Counted from the first letter of the stretch, positions 52,459 through 62,370 are shown. The stretch is 64,000 bases of DNA from Bacillota bacterium (GCA_023443625.1 JAEZTQ010000028.1:17916-81915); one strand, 5' to 3'. Program-made: numbers and translations. Notes: generated by a model not told the origin, from the letters alone.

Positions 52459-53160
52459 ATGATTAGAAAAATTATTAAAATAGACGAAGAGAAATGTAAT
52501 GGTTGTGGCTTGTGTGCAGAGGCCTGTCATGAAGGTGCAATTGGTATGGTAGAAGGAAAGGCTAAGCTCTTACGCGATGATTACTGTGACGGCTTAGGTG
52601 CATGTTTGCCTTCCTGTCCAGTGGGAGCATTATCCTTTGAAGAACGGGAAGCTTTGGAATTTAATGAAGCAGCAGTCTTAGAGAATATGAAGAAGAAGCA
52701 GGCTCATATACCCAGTGGATGTCCAGGAATGCAGTTAAAGACATTTGCACAAAGGGAGAAAATGGTTGATGTAAGGGAAGAAAAATCAGAGGTTAGGAGT
52801 CAGTTGGCACAGTGGCCTGTACAGATTAAGCTGGTTCCGGTAAATGCTCCTTATTTTGAAGATGCAAATCTTTTGATTGCTGCGGACTGTAGTGCTTATG
52901 CTTATGGAGATTTTCACAGCCGTTTTATGAAGAATAAGGTAACACTCATTGGTTGTCCTAAGTTAGATGAAGGTGATTACAGCGAGAAACTTACAGCAAT
53001 AATATCCAATAATAATATTAAGAGCCTAACCATTGTGAGGATGGAGGTACCCTGTTGTGGAGGTATTGAAAATGCTGCAAAAAGAGCTTTGCAGAATAGT
53101 AAGAAATTCATTCCATGGCAGGTGGTAACAATTTCTACCGATGGAAGGATTCTTGAATAA
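52459..53160 (+). CDS. 4Fe-4S ferredoxin-domain protein
   Basis: This 233-aa protein starts with a dicluster ferredoxin region: CNGCGLCAEACHEGAI (four Cys) and CDGLGACLPSCPVGAL. The rest (about residues 90-233) contains extra cysteines in SGCPG, LIGCPKLD and VPCCGG and may bind another cofactor. TGGAGG precedes the ATG. It is divergent from the Crp/Fnr regulator, which probably controls it. This arrangement is widespread in anaerobes, where the proteins are linked to redox stress or hydroxylamine/nitrosative metabolism. Confidence 0.88.
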   Translation: MIRKIIKIDEEKCNGCGLCAEACHEGAIGMVEGKAKLLRDDYCDGLGACLPSCPVGALSFEEREALEFNEAAVLENMKKKQAHIPSGCPGMQLKTFAQREKMVDVREEKSEVRSQLAQWPVQIKLVPVNAPYFEDANLLIAADCSAYAYGDFHSRFMKNKVTLIGCPKLDEGDYSEKLTAIISNNNIKSLTIVRMEVPCCGGIENAAKRALQNSKKFIPWQVVTISTDGRILE

Positions 53161-53246
53161 AGCTTGGCATATAGGTTAAAATATAGTTTTTTAATCTCCC
53201 ATGACAGCGTGTAGGATCAGTGTTTTTTATTATATCGAATATAAAT

Positions 53247-53289
53247 AACGCCTTAATAACAGGAATATTGTTAATAAGGCGTTGTTTTA
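53247..53289 (+). terminator. Intrinsic terminator
   Basis: AACGCCTTAATAAC and GTTAATAAGGCGTT form a perfect 14-bp stem followed by GTTTTAT. It lies between convergent transcripts. Confidence 0.85.
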
Positions 53290-53305
53290 TGTTGAACACA
53301 TTTAC

Positions 53306-53458
53306 TTAACCTTGTTTTGAAGGCATTTCTTGAGGGAAATTGGGAGTAGCTGTTGAGGGATGGGGTTGTTCAATCTCAACATTTTGAGGTCCTGAATTGT
53401 CATTTTCTTTCCTTGGATTTGAAGGAAAATCAGATTCTCTTCTAGATGATTGTTCCAT
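53306..53458 (-). CDS. Small hydrophilic protein (50 aa)
   Basis: An open frame on the minus strand begins at 53458 with AAAGGA upstream. The product is rich in Ser, Pro, Asn and Glu (SGPQNVEIEQPHPSTATPNF) and probably disordered. It ends by the shared terminator. Nothing is known of its role; length and position make it a plausible but unproven gene. Confidence 0.45.
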   Translation of the reverse strand: MEQSSRRESDFPSNPRKENDNSGPQNVEIEQPHPSTATPNFPQEMPSKQG

Positions 53459-53631
53459 ATTATATGATCCTTTCTTAGATTGATGTATCTGTATTCTGAA
53501 TAAAATTATAATGGCAATTGTGAAATGCTAGAGCTTATCTATGCATTTCACAATTACCTATTTATATAAATGAAAGTTCGTGTAGCTTTTTGTTATTTAT
53601 ATCGTAACCCATCGTTTCAGTTTATTTACTG

Positions 53632-54030
53632 CTATTTTGAGCGCTTCTGTCTAGATAAAGGAAATCTTCCACTTTCTTTTAGTTGATTAAATTTACTCAT
53701 CATATTAGCTTTGTAAGCAGATGCATCCTCTTTACTTAGGATCTGGAATTCAACGAACTTGTCTATGAGTTTCATTTCTGCTTTCATCTCTTCTTCAATT
53801 AAATCATATACTTCTGCTCTTTGTGTATCGGTAAGAGCATTCCATTTTTCAGTGGCTATTTTCATCGCTTCTTCAAAAGCAGCTATTTTATCCTTCTGAT
53901 TTTGTGTATTACCTTCTGATAGTGTTGCCGATTCGGTACTTGTCTCAGCTGCAAGGGCTTGACCAGGACTTATACAAATAAATGCCATGATACAAGCGAT
54001 AGTAAAACCTCTTAATTTGGGTTTAAACAT
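53632..54030 (-). CDS. Small secreted helical protein
   Basis: This 132-aa protein has a signal peptide (basic start, FTIACIMAFICISPG, cleavage after ALA) and a mature part that is mostly helical and charged, similar in style to DUF2680-type secreted proteins. I use the ATG at 54030, which has GAGGAAG just upstream, instead of a GTG four codons earlier. It is a single-gene unit; function unknown. Confidence 0.7.
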   Translation of the reverse strand: MFKPKLRGFTIACIMAFICISPGQALAAETSTESATLSEGNTQNQKDKIAAFEEAMKIATEKWNALTDTQRAEVYDLIEEEMKAEMKLIDKFVEFQILSKEDASAYKANMMSKFNQLKESGRFPLSRQKRSK

Positions 54031-54042
54031 TAGCTTCCTCAC

Positions 54043-54528
54043 TTTCCATAAATAACAGCGAGCACACTTACTTTCTTGATTAGTATTACCAAGGTTTATT
54101 AGGATATTGTAAAATACATGATGAAATAAATGTAAAAATAATAAGAAAATTTTTTCTGTTAAGAGTTTTATATAGTAAGTATATGCTATATTTGCTTAAA
54201 ATATAGGCACATGTAATAATGATGTAATAATTATTTAACAAAATTATAGGTGTGTTTTATAGATAACACAAGCTTCAATTTCCAATAATCCAAGGAGATA
54301 GCCCTATACTATGTCGTTGACTATTTCTTGTAAATTAAGCATTTACAAAGAGTTTGACAAAGGATATAATTCATTTACCCTTCTTTAGAAATGGAAATAA
54401 GTATTACATAATATAGAAGTAATAAGGTAAGACTTGTGTAGATTTCCATAAAGTAACGATTGAACCCCTATACCCTATATGTTAATCTATAGGAGCAGCA
54501 GAGAGATGCCAATAAGGAGGTACAAAAA
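54043..54528 (+). other. Spacer upstream of the CAP-domain gene
   Basis: The 486-base AT-rich spacer has no gene. It contains small hairpins, TGTGTT/AACACA near 54252 and CCTATA/TATAGG at about 54473-54492, and TTGACA at about 54354 without a good -10 at standard spacing. Confidence 0.5.
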
Positions 54529-55326
54529 ATGAAGAAAATCATTCTAGTATCAGGATGTTCACTAGCGTTGTCACTATTAGGTGCTATGGGTATAAGCCAA
54601 AATGAATTGAATAAAAGCAACCTATTTAATTCCAACAATAACACTACACAAGTAGAACAAAGTGTTACAGATAAATCATACAACCAAAACAGTGACAAGC
54701 AGAATTCGGGCTTGGATAAATCAGCCCAGGATAAAGATGTAACTAAAGATAAAGATGCGAATAAAACTACTAAGAATAATAAAGAAAATCAACCATCAAA
54801 AGAGTCTACATCAACAGTTGTGCAGAAACCAACGTCTACACCGGCACCTACAAAGAAACCAGCAGCTACGACAAAGCCTGAGCCTACAACAAAGCCAGCA
54901 GCTACGACAAAGCCTGAGCCTACAACGAAACCAGCAGCTTCAACGAATAATTCTTCAAGTTATGCAAGTGAAGTACTTCGCTTAGTTAATGTTGAACGTT
55001 CTAAAGCAGGATTGTCAGCGTTTACAACAAACACGACTTTACAAGCAGCAGCAAATAAACGTTCTCAGGAGATTTCACAGTCCTTCTCTCATACCAGACC
55101 AAGCGGGGAGGGTTTCTCAACGGTACTAAAAGAATTTAATATTTCCTTTAGGGCAGCTGGTGAGAATATTGCCTATGGACAGAAAACACCTCAGGCAGTT
55201 GTTGATGGATGGATGAACTCTTCAGGTCACCGTGCCAATATATTGAATGCTAATTATAATAAGATTGGTATCGGCGTATATGAGAAAAACGGAGTTCTCT
55301 ATTGGACACAGTTATTCACCAACTAA
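54529..55326 (+). CDS. Secreted CAP/SCP-domain protein (YkwD-like)
   Basis: This 265-aa secreted protein has an N-terminal signal sequence, a disordered Asn/Lys/Thr-rich linker ending in Pro-Thr-Lys repeats (about residues 100-145; the repeated coding DNA is at about 54860-54935), and a C-terminal CAP domain (146-265) with HTRPSGEGF, AGENIAYG and SSGHRANILN. The two catalytic-like histidines and the GHR motif are present. It resembles the YkwD family of Bacillus. AAGGAGG precedes the ATG. Exact function is unclear. Confidence 0.9.
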   Translation: MKKIILVSGCSLALSLLGAMGISQNELNKSNLFNSNNNTTQVEQSVTDKSYNQNSDKQNSGLDKSAQDKDVTKDKDANKTTKNNKENQPSKESTSTVVQKPTSTPAPTKKPAATTKPEPTTKPAATTKPEPTTKPAASTNNSSSYASEVLRLVNVERSKAGLSAFTTNTTLQAAANKRSQEISQSFSHTRPSGEGFSTVLKEFNISFRAAGENIAYGQKTPQAVVDGWMNSSGHRANILNANYNKIGIGVYEKNGVLYWTQLFTN

Positions 55327-55360
55327 TTAAACCTTATACCAAAGGGTTGTTATATAATAG

Positions 55361-55417
55361 AAGATCTGTAGTAGCATTACTTTTACATTAAAGTGTGCTG
55401 CTACAGATCTTTTTTTG
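55361..55417 (+). terminator. Intrinsic terminator
   Basis: AGATCTGTAGTAGCA and TGCTGCTACAGATCT form an almost perfect 15-bp stem followed by TTTTTTT. Confidence 0.92.
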
Positions 55418-55546
55418 TTCAATAGCAAATTACCTATCAGTAAGAAGCTTCTGTGATAAAAATTAAATCTAAAGGAATATTTGTATTTAGATATTATAAA
55501 ATATTAATAATCAATTCTTTATCAAATAGGGGAAGGAACTGAGTCA

Positions 55547-56170
55547 TTGGAAGAATTTAATAGAAGGGAATTTTATACAGAAATATGTCAAGTTATTAAT
55601 CCTGATAACCTTTCAGTATTAGTAAATAAGTCAAACCAGCTAAGTGATGATTATATACCAAAAGATTTAGAAATTATTGATTATAGATTCAACCCAGAGG
55701 GACTAATGCTCAGGCATGAAGCTCGACTTGCATTTGAAGATATGTGCTATCATGCTCTTTTGCAAGGCTATTACTTGGTGGCTATATCAACTTTTCGCAG
55801 CTATTATTATCAATGGAAAATTTATTTGAAAGATATTACACCCTATATACCATTGGAGGAATACATGGAAGTAAGAGATAGGATATCCGCAAGGCCAGGA
55901 CATAGTGAGCATCAGACAGGGTTGGCTGTGGATATTAATGATTTAGAACAAACTTTTGAAACCACACCAGAGGGTGTGTGGCTTGCTGCTAATTCTTATC
56001 AATATGGATTTGTTCTCAGATATCCCAAGGGGAAGGAAGCAATTACAGGATATGACTTTGAGCCTTGGCATTTTCGCTATCTTGGTAAGGAACTAGCAAG
56101 AGATGTCTACTTCAGTCAGATGACCTATGATGAATATTATAATATGTATTGTAATAATCAGGAGTGCTAA
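55547..56170 (+). CDS. VanY-like D-Ala-D-Ala carboxypeptidase
   Basis: This 207-aa protein belongs to the M15B zinc peptidases that trim the terminal D-Ala of peptidoglycan stem peptides. It has ARPGHSEHQTGLAVDI (zinc ligands His and Asp) and EPWHFRYLG (catalytic Glu/zinc His). The likely start is TTG 55547, with GGGGAAGG about 10 bases upstream. There is no signal peptide or membrane anchor, unusual for a wall enzyme, so the true N-terminus could differ. It is a monocistronic unit ending at a strong terminator. Confidence 0.85.
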   Translation: MEEFNRREFYTEICQVINPDNLSVLVNKSNQLSDDYIPKDLEIIDYRFNPEGLMLRHEARLAFEDMCYHALLQGYYLVAISTFRSYYYQWKIYLKDITPYIPLEEYMEVRDRISARPGHSEHQTGLAVDINDLEQTFETTPEGVWLAANSYQYGFVLRYPKGKEAITGYDFEPWHFRYLGKELARDVYFSQMTYDEYYNMYCNNQEC

Positions 56171-56189
56171 TTAGGAAGGTTTGTAATAG

Positions 56190-56238
56190 TATACCCACAC
56201 TGATTTTACAGATCATCTTCTTGATTTAGTGTGGGTAT
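56190..56238 (+). terminator. Intrinsic terminator
   Basis: ATACCCACACT and AGTGTGGGTAT form an 11-bp perfect stem followed by a T-rich tail; it separates the VanY-like gene from the convergent rubrerythrin gene. Confidence 0.82.
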
Positions 56239-56291
56239 TTCATATGATAGTTATTTTTTTGTATTTCCTTAGTCCTATATTTGTTTCTAGT

Positions 56292-56834
56292 CTATTCAGT
56301 ACATGCTTCGTCATATACTCTGTAGTAACCTTGAGGGAAGCCGCATACAGGACAAATATTGGGTGCGCAGCGGCCGCCCATAATATTACCACATTGTTGG
56401 CAGATCCAAAGGGTATCCGCAGGTTTACAAAATACTTCATCTCGTACCATATTCCCATACTGTAAACTTAAAGCTAAATTATGATTTAATTCAATATTAG
56501 CTATGCCGCTAAATAAAGCAGAAAGGTCTGTAAATCCTTCTGTTAATGCCGTATCAGCATATTCTCTGAACAAATCCGCCGTCTGTAATGCAATTTCAGA
56601 ACTTGTCAGAAGATTTTGCATGGTGTCAGGAAGGGTACCATTATTTAATTGACGTAAGAATATTCTGGCATGTTCTCTTACGTTTCTTGTATAAGTTTCA
56701 TACAAATTTGAAATCTCAATAAATTGTTCGGTCCGCGCTGTATTACTGTATATACTATATAATGTACTGATCATTAAATCCCTCTCATATGCTTTTTGTA
56801 AATTACTATAAGTCTTGCTTTGCTGAAATTCCAT
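56292..56834 (-). CDS. Rubrerythrin-like protein
   Basis: Rubrerythrins reduce peroxide in anaerobes. This 180-aa protein has a ferritin-like helical domain (Glu and His ligands in VREHARIF and IELNHNLAL) and a C-terminal rubredoxin-like module CQQCGN, then CPVCGFP. ATG 56834 follows AGGAGG; the frame reaching 56909 is rejected. The diiron ligands are less canonical than in classical rubrerythrin, so catalytic activity is probable but not certain. Confidence 0.82.
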   Translation of the reverse strand: MEFQQSKTYSNLQKAYERDLMISTLYSIYSNTARTEQFIEISNLYETYTRNVREHARIFLRQLNNGTLPDTMQNLLTSSEIALQTADLFREYADTALTEGFTDLSALFSGIANIELNHNLALSLQYGNMVRDEVFCKPADTLWICQQCGNIMGGRCAPNICPVCGFPQGYYRVYDEACTE

Positions 56835-57025
56835 ACAGCCTCCTACAACTTTACTGAAATCATTAATATATAATATGAAAATATTTTCATCTTTATGTGA
56901 TTTATCCAAGGGATTTGAAATTGCTTTCTATACCTTAACAAAAGAATTGACAAATATTACTGCATAACTTATATAATATATAATAGAGTTGGCATTAAAG
57001 GAAGTTACTGTGAGGGGTGTCAGCG

Positions 57026-57841
57026 CTAGATCTCAAGGCGTGGACCAGCAGGGTCACAGTCCGGTTTTTTGACATTTGCACTACTTTGAGATAGTTTCAA
57101 AATATAGTAGCATTCTTCTCGGTGAAAATGATCAGCCATTAGAGGCATTAAATGACCGAGTATTTTATGATCCATTCTCTGCTCACGGATATCTTCAAGA
57201 AAATTAATAAAATCATTTGTTACTATCCTGGATTTTTCATTTAGATGATCAAGGGCGGTAAAGTTATTCAGACCTGTCCTAAGAAAACCCTTTAGCATTA
57301 GAGATTTTGTAGTAAGAGCCTGAAATTGATTTTTGAACTCATTAGCTGCATTGATTATATCTTCTTCTATGTGGTCAAGTCCGGACATGATAAATGTGCA
57401 ATAACCAACTGTATTTGCCAACCAAAGTGCATGATGATGAAGTGGATGCAAGAGAGGGATTTGTCCCTTCATTAGCGAGTTAAGTATAAATAAATATTCC
57501 TCCAGTTCATTAAGCATATCGTTAATAAATGAGGAGGTTAGATGTATTTTCAAGTTAGAAGTTAAAGACATGAAGAGTAGTTCTATGTTAAATTCCCTTA
57601 GGCGATAAGTTGCTTCGTAAGCCTTAAGACTTAATTCTTCCAGTTCAGTGGGCGACATGCTTTTATGAAAAGTCTGTTGTAGAAGCTGATCAAAGAGAAC
57701 AATATATTCCTGAGCAGTCGATATGAATTTTGCTTCAGTAGGGCTTAAGGAGAAGAAAATAAATCTTGAGTGGTCTCCCATAATCTGCAGCCAGAAACGA
57801 TGTTCATTTAATGCAATCTCTGTATTGGTATGATTCTGCAT
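57026..57841 (-). CDS. DUF2935 family protein
   Basis: This 271-aa protein consists of two similar helical halves with possible metal ligands: EHRFWLQIMGDHSRFI at the start and LMADHFHREECYYI at the end. This matches my knowledge of DUF2935, a ferritin-like uncharacterised family in Firmicutes. The start at 57841 is directly preceded on the minus strand by the conserved leader element shared with the PH-like gene at 63310. Function is unknown; metal or oxygen chemistry would fit the fold. Confidence 0.8.
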   Translation of the reverse strand: MQNHTNTEIALNEHRFWLQIMGDHSRFIFFSLSPTEAKFISTAQEYIVLFDQLLQQTFHKSMSPTELEELSLKAYEATYRLREFNIELLFMSLTSNLKIHLTSSFINDMLNELEEYLFILNSLMKGQIPLLHPLHHHALWLANTVGYCTFIMSGLDHIEEDIINAANEFKNQFQALTTKSLMLKGFLRTGLNNFTALDHLNEKSRIVTNDFINFLEDIREQRMDHKILGHLMPLMADHFHREECYYILKLSQSSANVKKPDCDPAGPRLEI

Positions 57842-57843
57842 AA

Positions 57844-57951
57844 ATAATAACCATGCCTTTCCGTAACCTGCAAACTTAGGGCCGCAGGCACAATATTTAC
57901 AAAGTGAATAGTCATGATAATTTACTTCTTGAAAAATCTGTGATTTTTCAA
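57844..57951 (-). promoter_or_regulatory. Conserved leader element, copy 1
   Basis: On the minus strand a hairpin with arms TTGAAAAAT/ATTTTTCAA (57929-57951) is followed by a 44-base motif (57844-57888 region) that contains a CCTGC/GCAGG hairpin and GGTTACGGAAAGG. The same motif, with four changes, precedes the PH-like gene at 63264-63307. In both cases it ends 2-3 bases before the start codon. This suggests a cis-regulatory RNA acting on translation; no known riboswitch consensus matches. The rest of the spacer 57952-58238 has nothing recognisable. Confidence 0.6.
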
Positions 57952-58238
57952 TCGATTCACCTTTAAATTATATTTGTTTTACTAGTATATGCCTGTGGTG
58001 CAATAAATTGATGTTTTGTTTTTATATTTTCATACCTCATGTGAGGATGGTGAAGGTTAATTCTACAGGAAAGCTGCTTTTACACTCCAATGTTTAAAAC
58101 CTTAGAAAGTTGTTTAAAAATGGAGTATTCAGGGAAAATTATATTAATAAGGGTCGCACTTTAAAACTGGCGTGAACATATAATCCATGTGATTTTATTG
58201 CAAAGGTTTAAATGAGCTGACAGAAAGAAGGAGAGTAG

Positions 58239-59099
58239 ATGAAAGTTAAGGAATATAGTAGTGCCCGTGCTTTTTTAGATGATTATGAGCCGCTTCTGCT
58301 GAAACAAGAATCCGTGAGCCAAATGGTTCTTTATTCTGCTTACGAATACTGTAAAAATTCCCAAGGAGATAATGTGGTTTTTGGTGCTGTAATAGATGAG
58401 GAAAAGACATATCTGCTTTTTTTTAATGTACTACCTTATAATATGGTAGTTTATAATGTTGACCCGGACTATGTTATGCAAGTATCGGAAGTTTTGGCAG
58501 AGTACCTAGGTAGTAACCGTATTTTAATCAATGGAATTTATGCAAAATATGATTTTTGTCAAAGTTTCATTGAAGAATATAAAAAGTATATTAATTGTAT
58601 CTTTGTAGAAAAAATGGGTATGGACATTATGGAAATACGTTCAGTTAATGAGGTTAATCTTGTTGATGGTGTTCATCGTCGGGCCCAATTAAATGAAGCA
58701 AAACTGGCAGCGGAATGGATAATTGAATTCCAGTTAGAGGCATTGGCTAACGAGTTGGATTATGAAGCTGCTTTACAGAGAGCAATCATATTAATTAATG
58801 AAGGTAAAATGTTTTTTTATGAAAATACTGCTAATAAAGTGGTTTCCATGGCAGTGGCAGGAAGAAAATTGGTTCATGGAGTAGCACTAACTTATGTGTA
58901 TACTCCGGAGGAACACAGAGGACAAGGATATGCTGCAGCAAATGTTTATTACCTGAGCAAAGCATTGTTAGAGCAGGGCTTTGAATTCTGTACCCTGTTT
59001 GTAGATAAGAAAAATCCTCTATCAAATCGAGCTTATGAAAAAGTGGGCTTTAATTTTGTAGACGATATCTACGAATATAGGGTTGTATCCTCTGATTAA
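58239..59099 (+). CDS. GNAT-family N-acetyltransferase
   Basis: This 286-aa protein has a C-terminal GNAT domain with the acetyl-CoA motif RGQGYAAANVYYL and DKKNPLSNRAYEKVGF near the end; the N-terminal half is a divergent GNAT-like or substrate-binding domain. AAGGAG precedes the ATG. It is monocistronic. The substrate cannot be deduced. Confidence 0.88.
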   Translation: MKVKEYSSARAFLDDYEPLLLKQESVSQMVLYSAYEYCKNSQGDNVVFGAVIDEEKTYLLFFNVLPYNMVVYNVDPDYVMQVSEVLAEYLGSNRILINGIYAKYDFCQSFIEEYKKYINCIFVEKMGMDIMEIRSVNEVNLVDGVHRRAQLNEAKLAAEWIIEFQLEALANELDYEAALQRAIILINEGKMFFYENTANKVVSMAVAGRKLVHGVALTYVYTPEEHRGQGYAAANVYYLSKALLEQGFEFCTLFVDKKNPLSNRAYEKVGFNFVDDIYEYRVVSSD

Positions 59100-59160
59100 T
59101 AAAATAATTTTAGGAAAAGTATAATAATACATATTCCTAATGAAGAAAGAAGATTAAACA

Positions 59161-59190
59161 CCGAAGTCTTTGACTTCGGTTTTATTATTT
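59161..59190 (+). terminator. Intrinsic terminator after the GNAT gene
   Basis: CCGAAGTC and GACTTCGG form a perfect 8-bp stem with a TTT loop, followed by a T-rich tail. Confidence 0.9.
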
Positions 59191-59370
59191 TGGTCAAAGA
59201 AGATGGGGCGTAAGAAAGACCCGGCTTTTGGTCAAGCTGAAACATTTTAAGGTAAATGTATAGATTGCACTACTTGATTTTAAACACTTACAATAGTAAA
59301 ATGTAATTAATTATGTACGAAAGACAAGGTATATAAATCCATATAGAAAATAAATGGAGGAAATACGCAA

Positions 59371-59928
59371 ATGAATGTGAATGAATATAAAGTTGCAGGA
59401 TTTATTTTTTCTGAACCCCTGGAATATAAAGAAGCTAAGCGGGAAGCAGAAAGTATTGAATACATAAAAGCCAATACGGATTTAAATGACTTAAATAAAG
59501 CAGTAAAGCTATATCATAAATTAATTGAGCGAAATACACTTAGGACCGTTGTTGGATATGCTTTTTTAAAGGAACTTCAGGAACGTATAATTAAAGAAGG
59601 TATTATTGGACGAGAGAATATTCCTTGTATTCGTGTTGATCAGGGGAATCAATTTCAAAGGAGTAAATTTGTTTTTTCCTCAGATGAGAATAAAAAACAT
59701 CAATTGGTAATTAAAGAATATAAGATACGCATACGAAATTCTAGGATAATTAGCTTTTTTCTCGTTGGTATTATTGTATTAATGTTCCTTATATCAATTT
59801 TTAGCAAGAACAGCAGCTTCATCAATCATGAGAATGATATTTTAGATAAGTACTCAGCGTGGGAAGAAGAACTTAATAACAGAGAGGCAGAACTAAAGGA
59901 AAGGGAGAATATTCTGAAAGGTAATTAG
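59371..59928 (+). CDS. Single-pass membrane protein of unknown function
   Basis: This 185-aa protein has a soluble N-terminal domain of about 125 residues, one membrane helix (about residues 127-146) and a C-terminal coiled coil (YSAWEEELNNREAELKEREN). TGGAGGAAA precedes the ATG. It lies just upstream of a two-component system but has its own spacing of 118 bases to it. I do not recognise a domain. Confidence 0.7.
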   Translation: MNVNEYKVAGFIFSEPLEYKEAKREAESIEYIKANTDLNDLNKAVKLYHKLIERNTLRTVVGYAFLKELQERIIKEGIIGRENIPCIRVDQGNQFQRSKFVFSSDENKKHQLVIKEYKIRIRNSRIISFFLVGIIVLMFLISIFSKNSSFINHENDILDKYSAWEEELNNREAELKERENILKGN

Positions 59929-60046
59929 TTGTTGATGAATTCACAATTCTGTCATAGTTTGATGCTATACTTCAAATATCCTTACATAAAAGTTAACATG
60001 AAAGGGTATAAAATGTAATAATCAGAATTTACTATGGAGGTGCCAA

Positions 60047-60724
60047 ATGGATAAGCTGAAAATCCTTGTTGTAGATGATGAAAGTAGAATGAGAAAGCTT
60101 GTGAAAGACTTTTTGGTGCGTAAAGATTATGAAGTAATTGAAGCTGAGAACGGAGAACAAGCAATTGATATTTTCTTTTCGAAAAAAGATATAGCCCTTA
60201 TTATTTTAGATGTAATGATGCCGAAGCTAGATGGATGGCAGGTGTGCAGAGAAATAAGACAATATTCCAAGGTGCCAATTATTATGCTAACGGCAAAGAG
60301 CGATGAGAAGGATGAGCTCTTAGGTTTTGAACTTGGAGTGGATGAATATATCTCGAAACCTTTTAGTCCAAAGATACTAGTAGCTCGTGTGGAAGCTGTT
60401 CTTCGAAGAACAAAGGTTACACAGGAAGAGCTTATTGAAGCAGGAGGAATAATTCTAGATAAATCTGCACATCAAGTAAAAATAGATGGTAATGAGGTGG
60501 AATTAAGTTTTAAAGAATTTGAACTGTTAACATACTTTGTTGCAAATCAAGGTGTGGCCCTCTCTAGAGAGAAGATTTTAAATAATGTTTGGAATTATGA
60601 TTATTTTGGCGATGCTAGAACCATAGATACTCATGTAAAGAAGCTAAGAAGTAAGATGGGTCAAAAGGGGGATTATATCAAAACAATATGGGGCCTGGGA
60701 TATAAATTTGAGGTGAATGAATGA
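60047..60724 (+). CDS. OmpR/PhoB-family response regulator
   Basis: This 225-aa two-component regulator has a receiver domain with the acidic pair in VVDDES, the phosphoacceptor Asp in LIILDVMMPKLDG (about residue 55) and the Lys of YISKPF, and a C-terminal winged helix (REKILNNVWNYDYFGDARTI). TGGAGGTG precedes the ATG. It overlaps the histidine kinase gene by four bases (ATGA), so the pair is one coupled unit. Target genes are not evident; the lipoprotein gene downstream is a candidate. Confidence 0.95.
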   Translation: MDKLKILVVDDESRMRKLVKDFLVRKDYEVIEAENGEQAIDIFFSKKDIALIILDVMMPKLDGWQVCREIRQYSKVPIIMLTAKSDEKDELLGFELGVDEYISKPFSPKILVARVEAVLRRTKVTQEELIEAGGIILDKSAHQVKIDGNEVELSFKEFELLTYFVANQGVALSREKILNNVWNYDYFGDARTIDTHVKKLRSKMGQKGDYIKTIWGLGYKFEVNE

Positions 60725-62289
60725 AACATTCCATTCGTACGAGAATAACCTTCACTTTAACAATCATGATAATATTAACCATATTTATTACATGGTTTAT
60801 CAATAGTACTTTTTTGTCGGACTTCTATATTAAAAGTAAGCGAGATAATATGTATGAAGCATACTACAAAGTATCTACTGTTATAGAAAATAGTGACAAT
60901 AAGTATTCCTTAACAGAAGAAGAATTAAGTTTATTAGAGAAAGCAAAACAGGAATATGATGTGGATGTGTATGTCTTATCAGCAGAATCATATTTTTTGT
61001 TTCCGCAGCAGGAGAATATAGGATTGGATGAACTGCAGGAAGCGAACGATATTTATAAGGATGTAGCTGGATTTTCTAATCGGAATGTTATAGATAGAAA
61101 ACTTCTAGAAGAAACAGATAATTATTTCATATATAGCTATGGTTATCAGTATAGAAGAGGATACACGAATTATATAGTACTCATTGGAGTGACTAAGAAG
61201 AGTACCAAGGCCGAAGCTGATAATAGGGATAAGGCCATGTTTCTTGATAATGATAACTTAGTCTTAATTCGTTCCAATCTGGATAGCATAGGGGAAAGTG
61301 TTAAGATAGCCAATGAATTTCTTGCCTATGTAGGAATTGTTGCTGCTGTTATCGGATCAATCTTAATGTTTCTTATCAGTAAGAGTTTTACCAAACCTAT
61401 TCTGGATTTGGTTGGTATTGCTAAGAAAATATCAAATCTGGATTTTGAAATAGAGTATGAAGTAAAATCTAAGGATGAGATTGGAGAACTAGGTAATAGT
61501 ATTAATCTTCTATCCAAGAAGCTTGAAACAACCATAATGGAGTTAAAACAAGCAAACAATGAATTGGTGACGGATATTAAGAGGAAAACAGAAATAGACG
61601 AGATGCGTAAGGAATTTCTGTCTAATGTATCTCATGAATTAAAAACTCCCATATCCTTAATACAAGGATATGCAGAAGGGTTGATGGAAAACATAAATGA
61701 AGATGAAGAGAGTCGTGACTTCTATTGCGAAGTAATTATGGATGAAGCCAATAAGATGAATGGCTTGGTGAAAAAGCTGTTAAGTCTTAATGAATTAGAA
61801 TTTGGTAATAATCAGGTGAACTTTGATAGGTTTGACATTGTAGCCTTGTTAAGTTCTATAATAGATGCTACCGAGATATTGTTTAAGCAAAAGGAGGTTC
61901 TACTCTATTTTGAAAAAACTGACCCTGTCTATGTGTGGGCAGACGAATATCTGATTGAGCAGGTGATATCTAATTATATCAGTAATGCACTAAATCATGT
62001 AGATGGACAGAAAATTATTGAAATAAAGCTTATTGCAAGGGGCGATTTGGTCAGAGTTGCCGTATATAACACTGGTGATAATATACCTGAGGAAGAGCTG
62101 GATAAGATATGGATTAAGTTCTATAAGGTGGATAAAGCAAGAACCAGAGAATATGGCGGAAGTGGAATTGGCTTATCCTTGGTTAAAGCAATAATGAACT
62201 CCCATAATAAAGAGTGTGGTGTGATTAACCATCCCATGGGTGTGGAATTCTGGTTTGAGCTTGATACAAACGCTTATAAAGAATCATAA
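60721..62289 (+). CDS. Sensor histidine kinase
   Basis: This 522-aa membrane kinase has two membrane helices (about residues 8-28 and 200-218) around an extracytoplasmic sensor of about 170 residues, a HAMP domain, the H-box SNVSHELKTPISLIQGYAEG with the phospho-His, an N-box (NYISNALNH) and the G-boxes (GGSGIGLSLVKAI). It is cotranscribed with the response regulator by stop-start overlap. The stimulus is unknown; the sensor domain has no recognisable fold by eye. Confidence 0.95.
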   Translation: MKHSIRTRITFTLTIMIILTIFITWFINSTFLSDFYIKSKRDNMYEAYYKVSTVIENSDNKYSLTEEELSLLEKAKQEYDVDVYVLSAESYFLFPQQENIGLDELQEANDIYKDVAGFSNRNVIDRKLLEETDNYFIYSYGYQYRRGYTNYIVLIGVTKKSTKAEADNRDKAMFLDNDNLVLIRSNLDSIGESVKIANEFLAYVGIVAAVIGSILMFLISKSFTKPILDLVGIAKKISNLDFEIEYEVKSKDEIGELGNSINLLSKKLETTIMELKQANNELVTDIKRKTEIDEMRKEFLSNVSHELKTPISLIQGYAEGLMENINEDEESRDFYCEVIMDEANKMNGLVKKLLSLNELEFGNNQVNFDRFDIVALLSSIIDATEILFKQKEVLLYFEKTDPVYVWADEYLIEQVISNYISNALNHVDGQKIIEIKLIARGDLVRVAVYNTGDNIPEEELDKIWIKFYKVDKARTREYGGSGIGLSLVKAIMNSHNKECGVINHPMGVEFWFELDTNAYKES

Positions 62290-62324
62290 GCAATTATATA
62301 TCTTGATATAATATTACAAAAAAA

Positions 62325-62370
62325 TGAGCGGTTCCTATCTCTTTAGGTTTCAAAGAGGGAGGAGCCGTTA
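62325..62370 (+). terminator. Hairpin after the histidine kinase
   Basis: GCGGTTCCT and AGGAGCCGT with an inner CTCTTT/AAAGAG form an imperfect stem. There is no clear T run, so termination is probable but not certain. Confidence 0.5.
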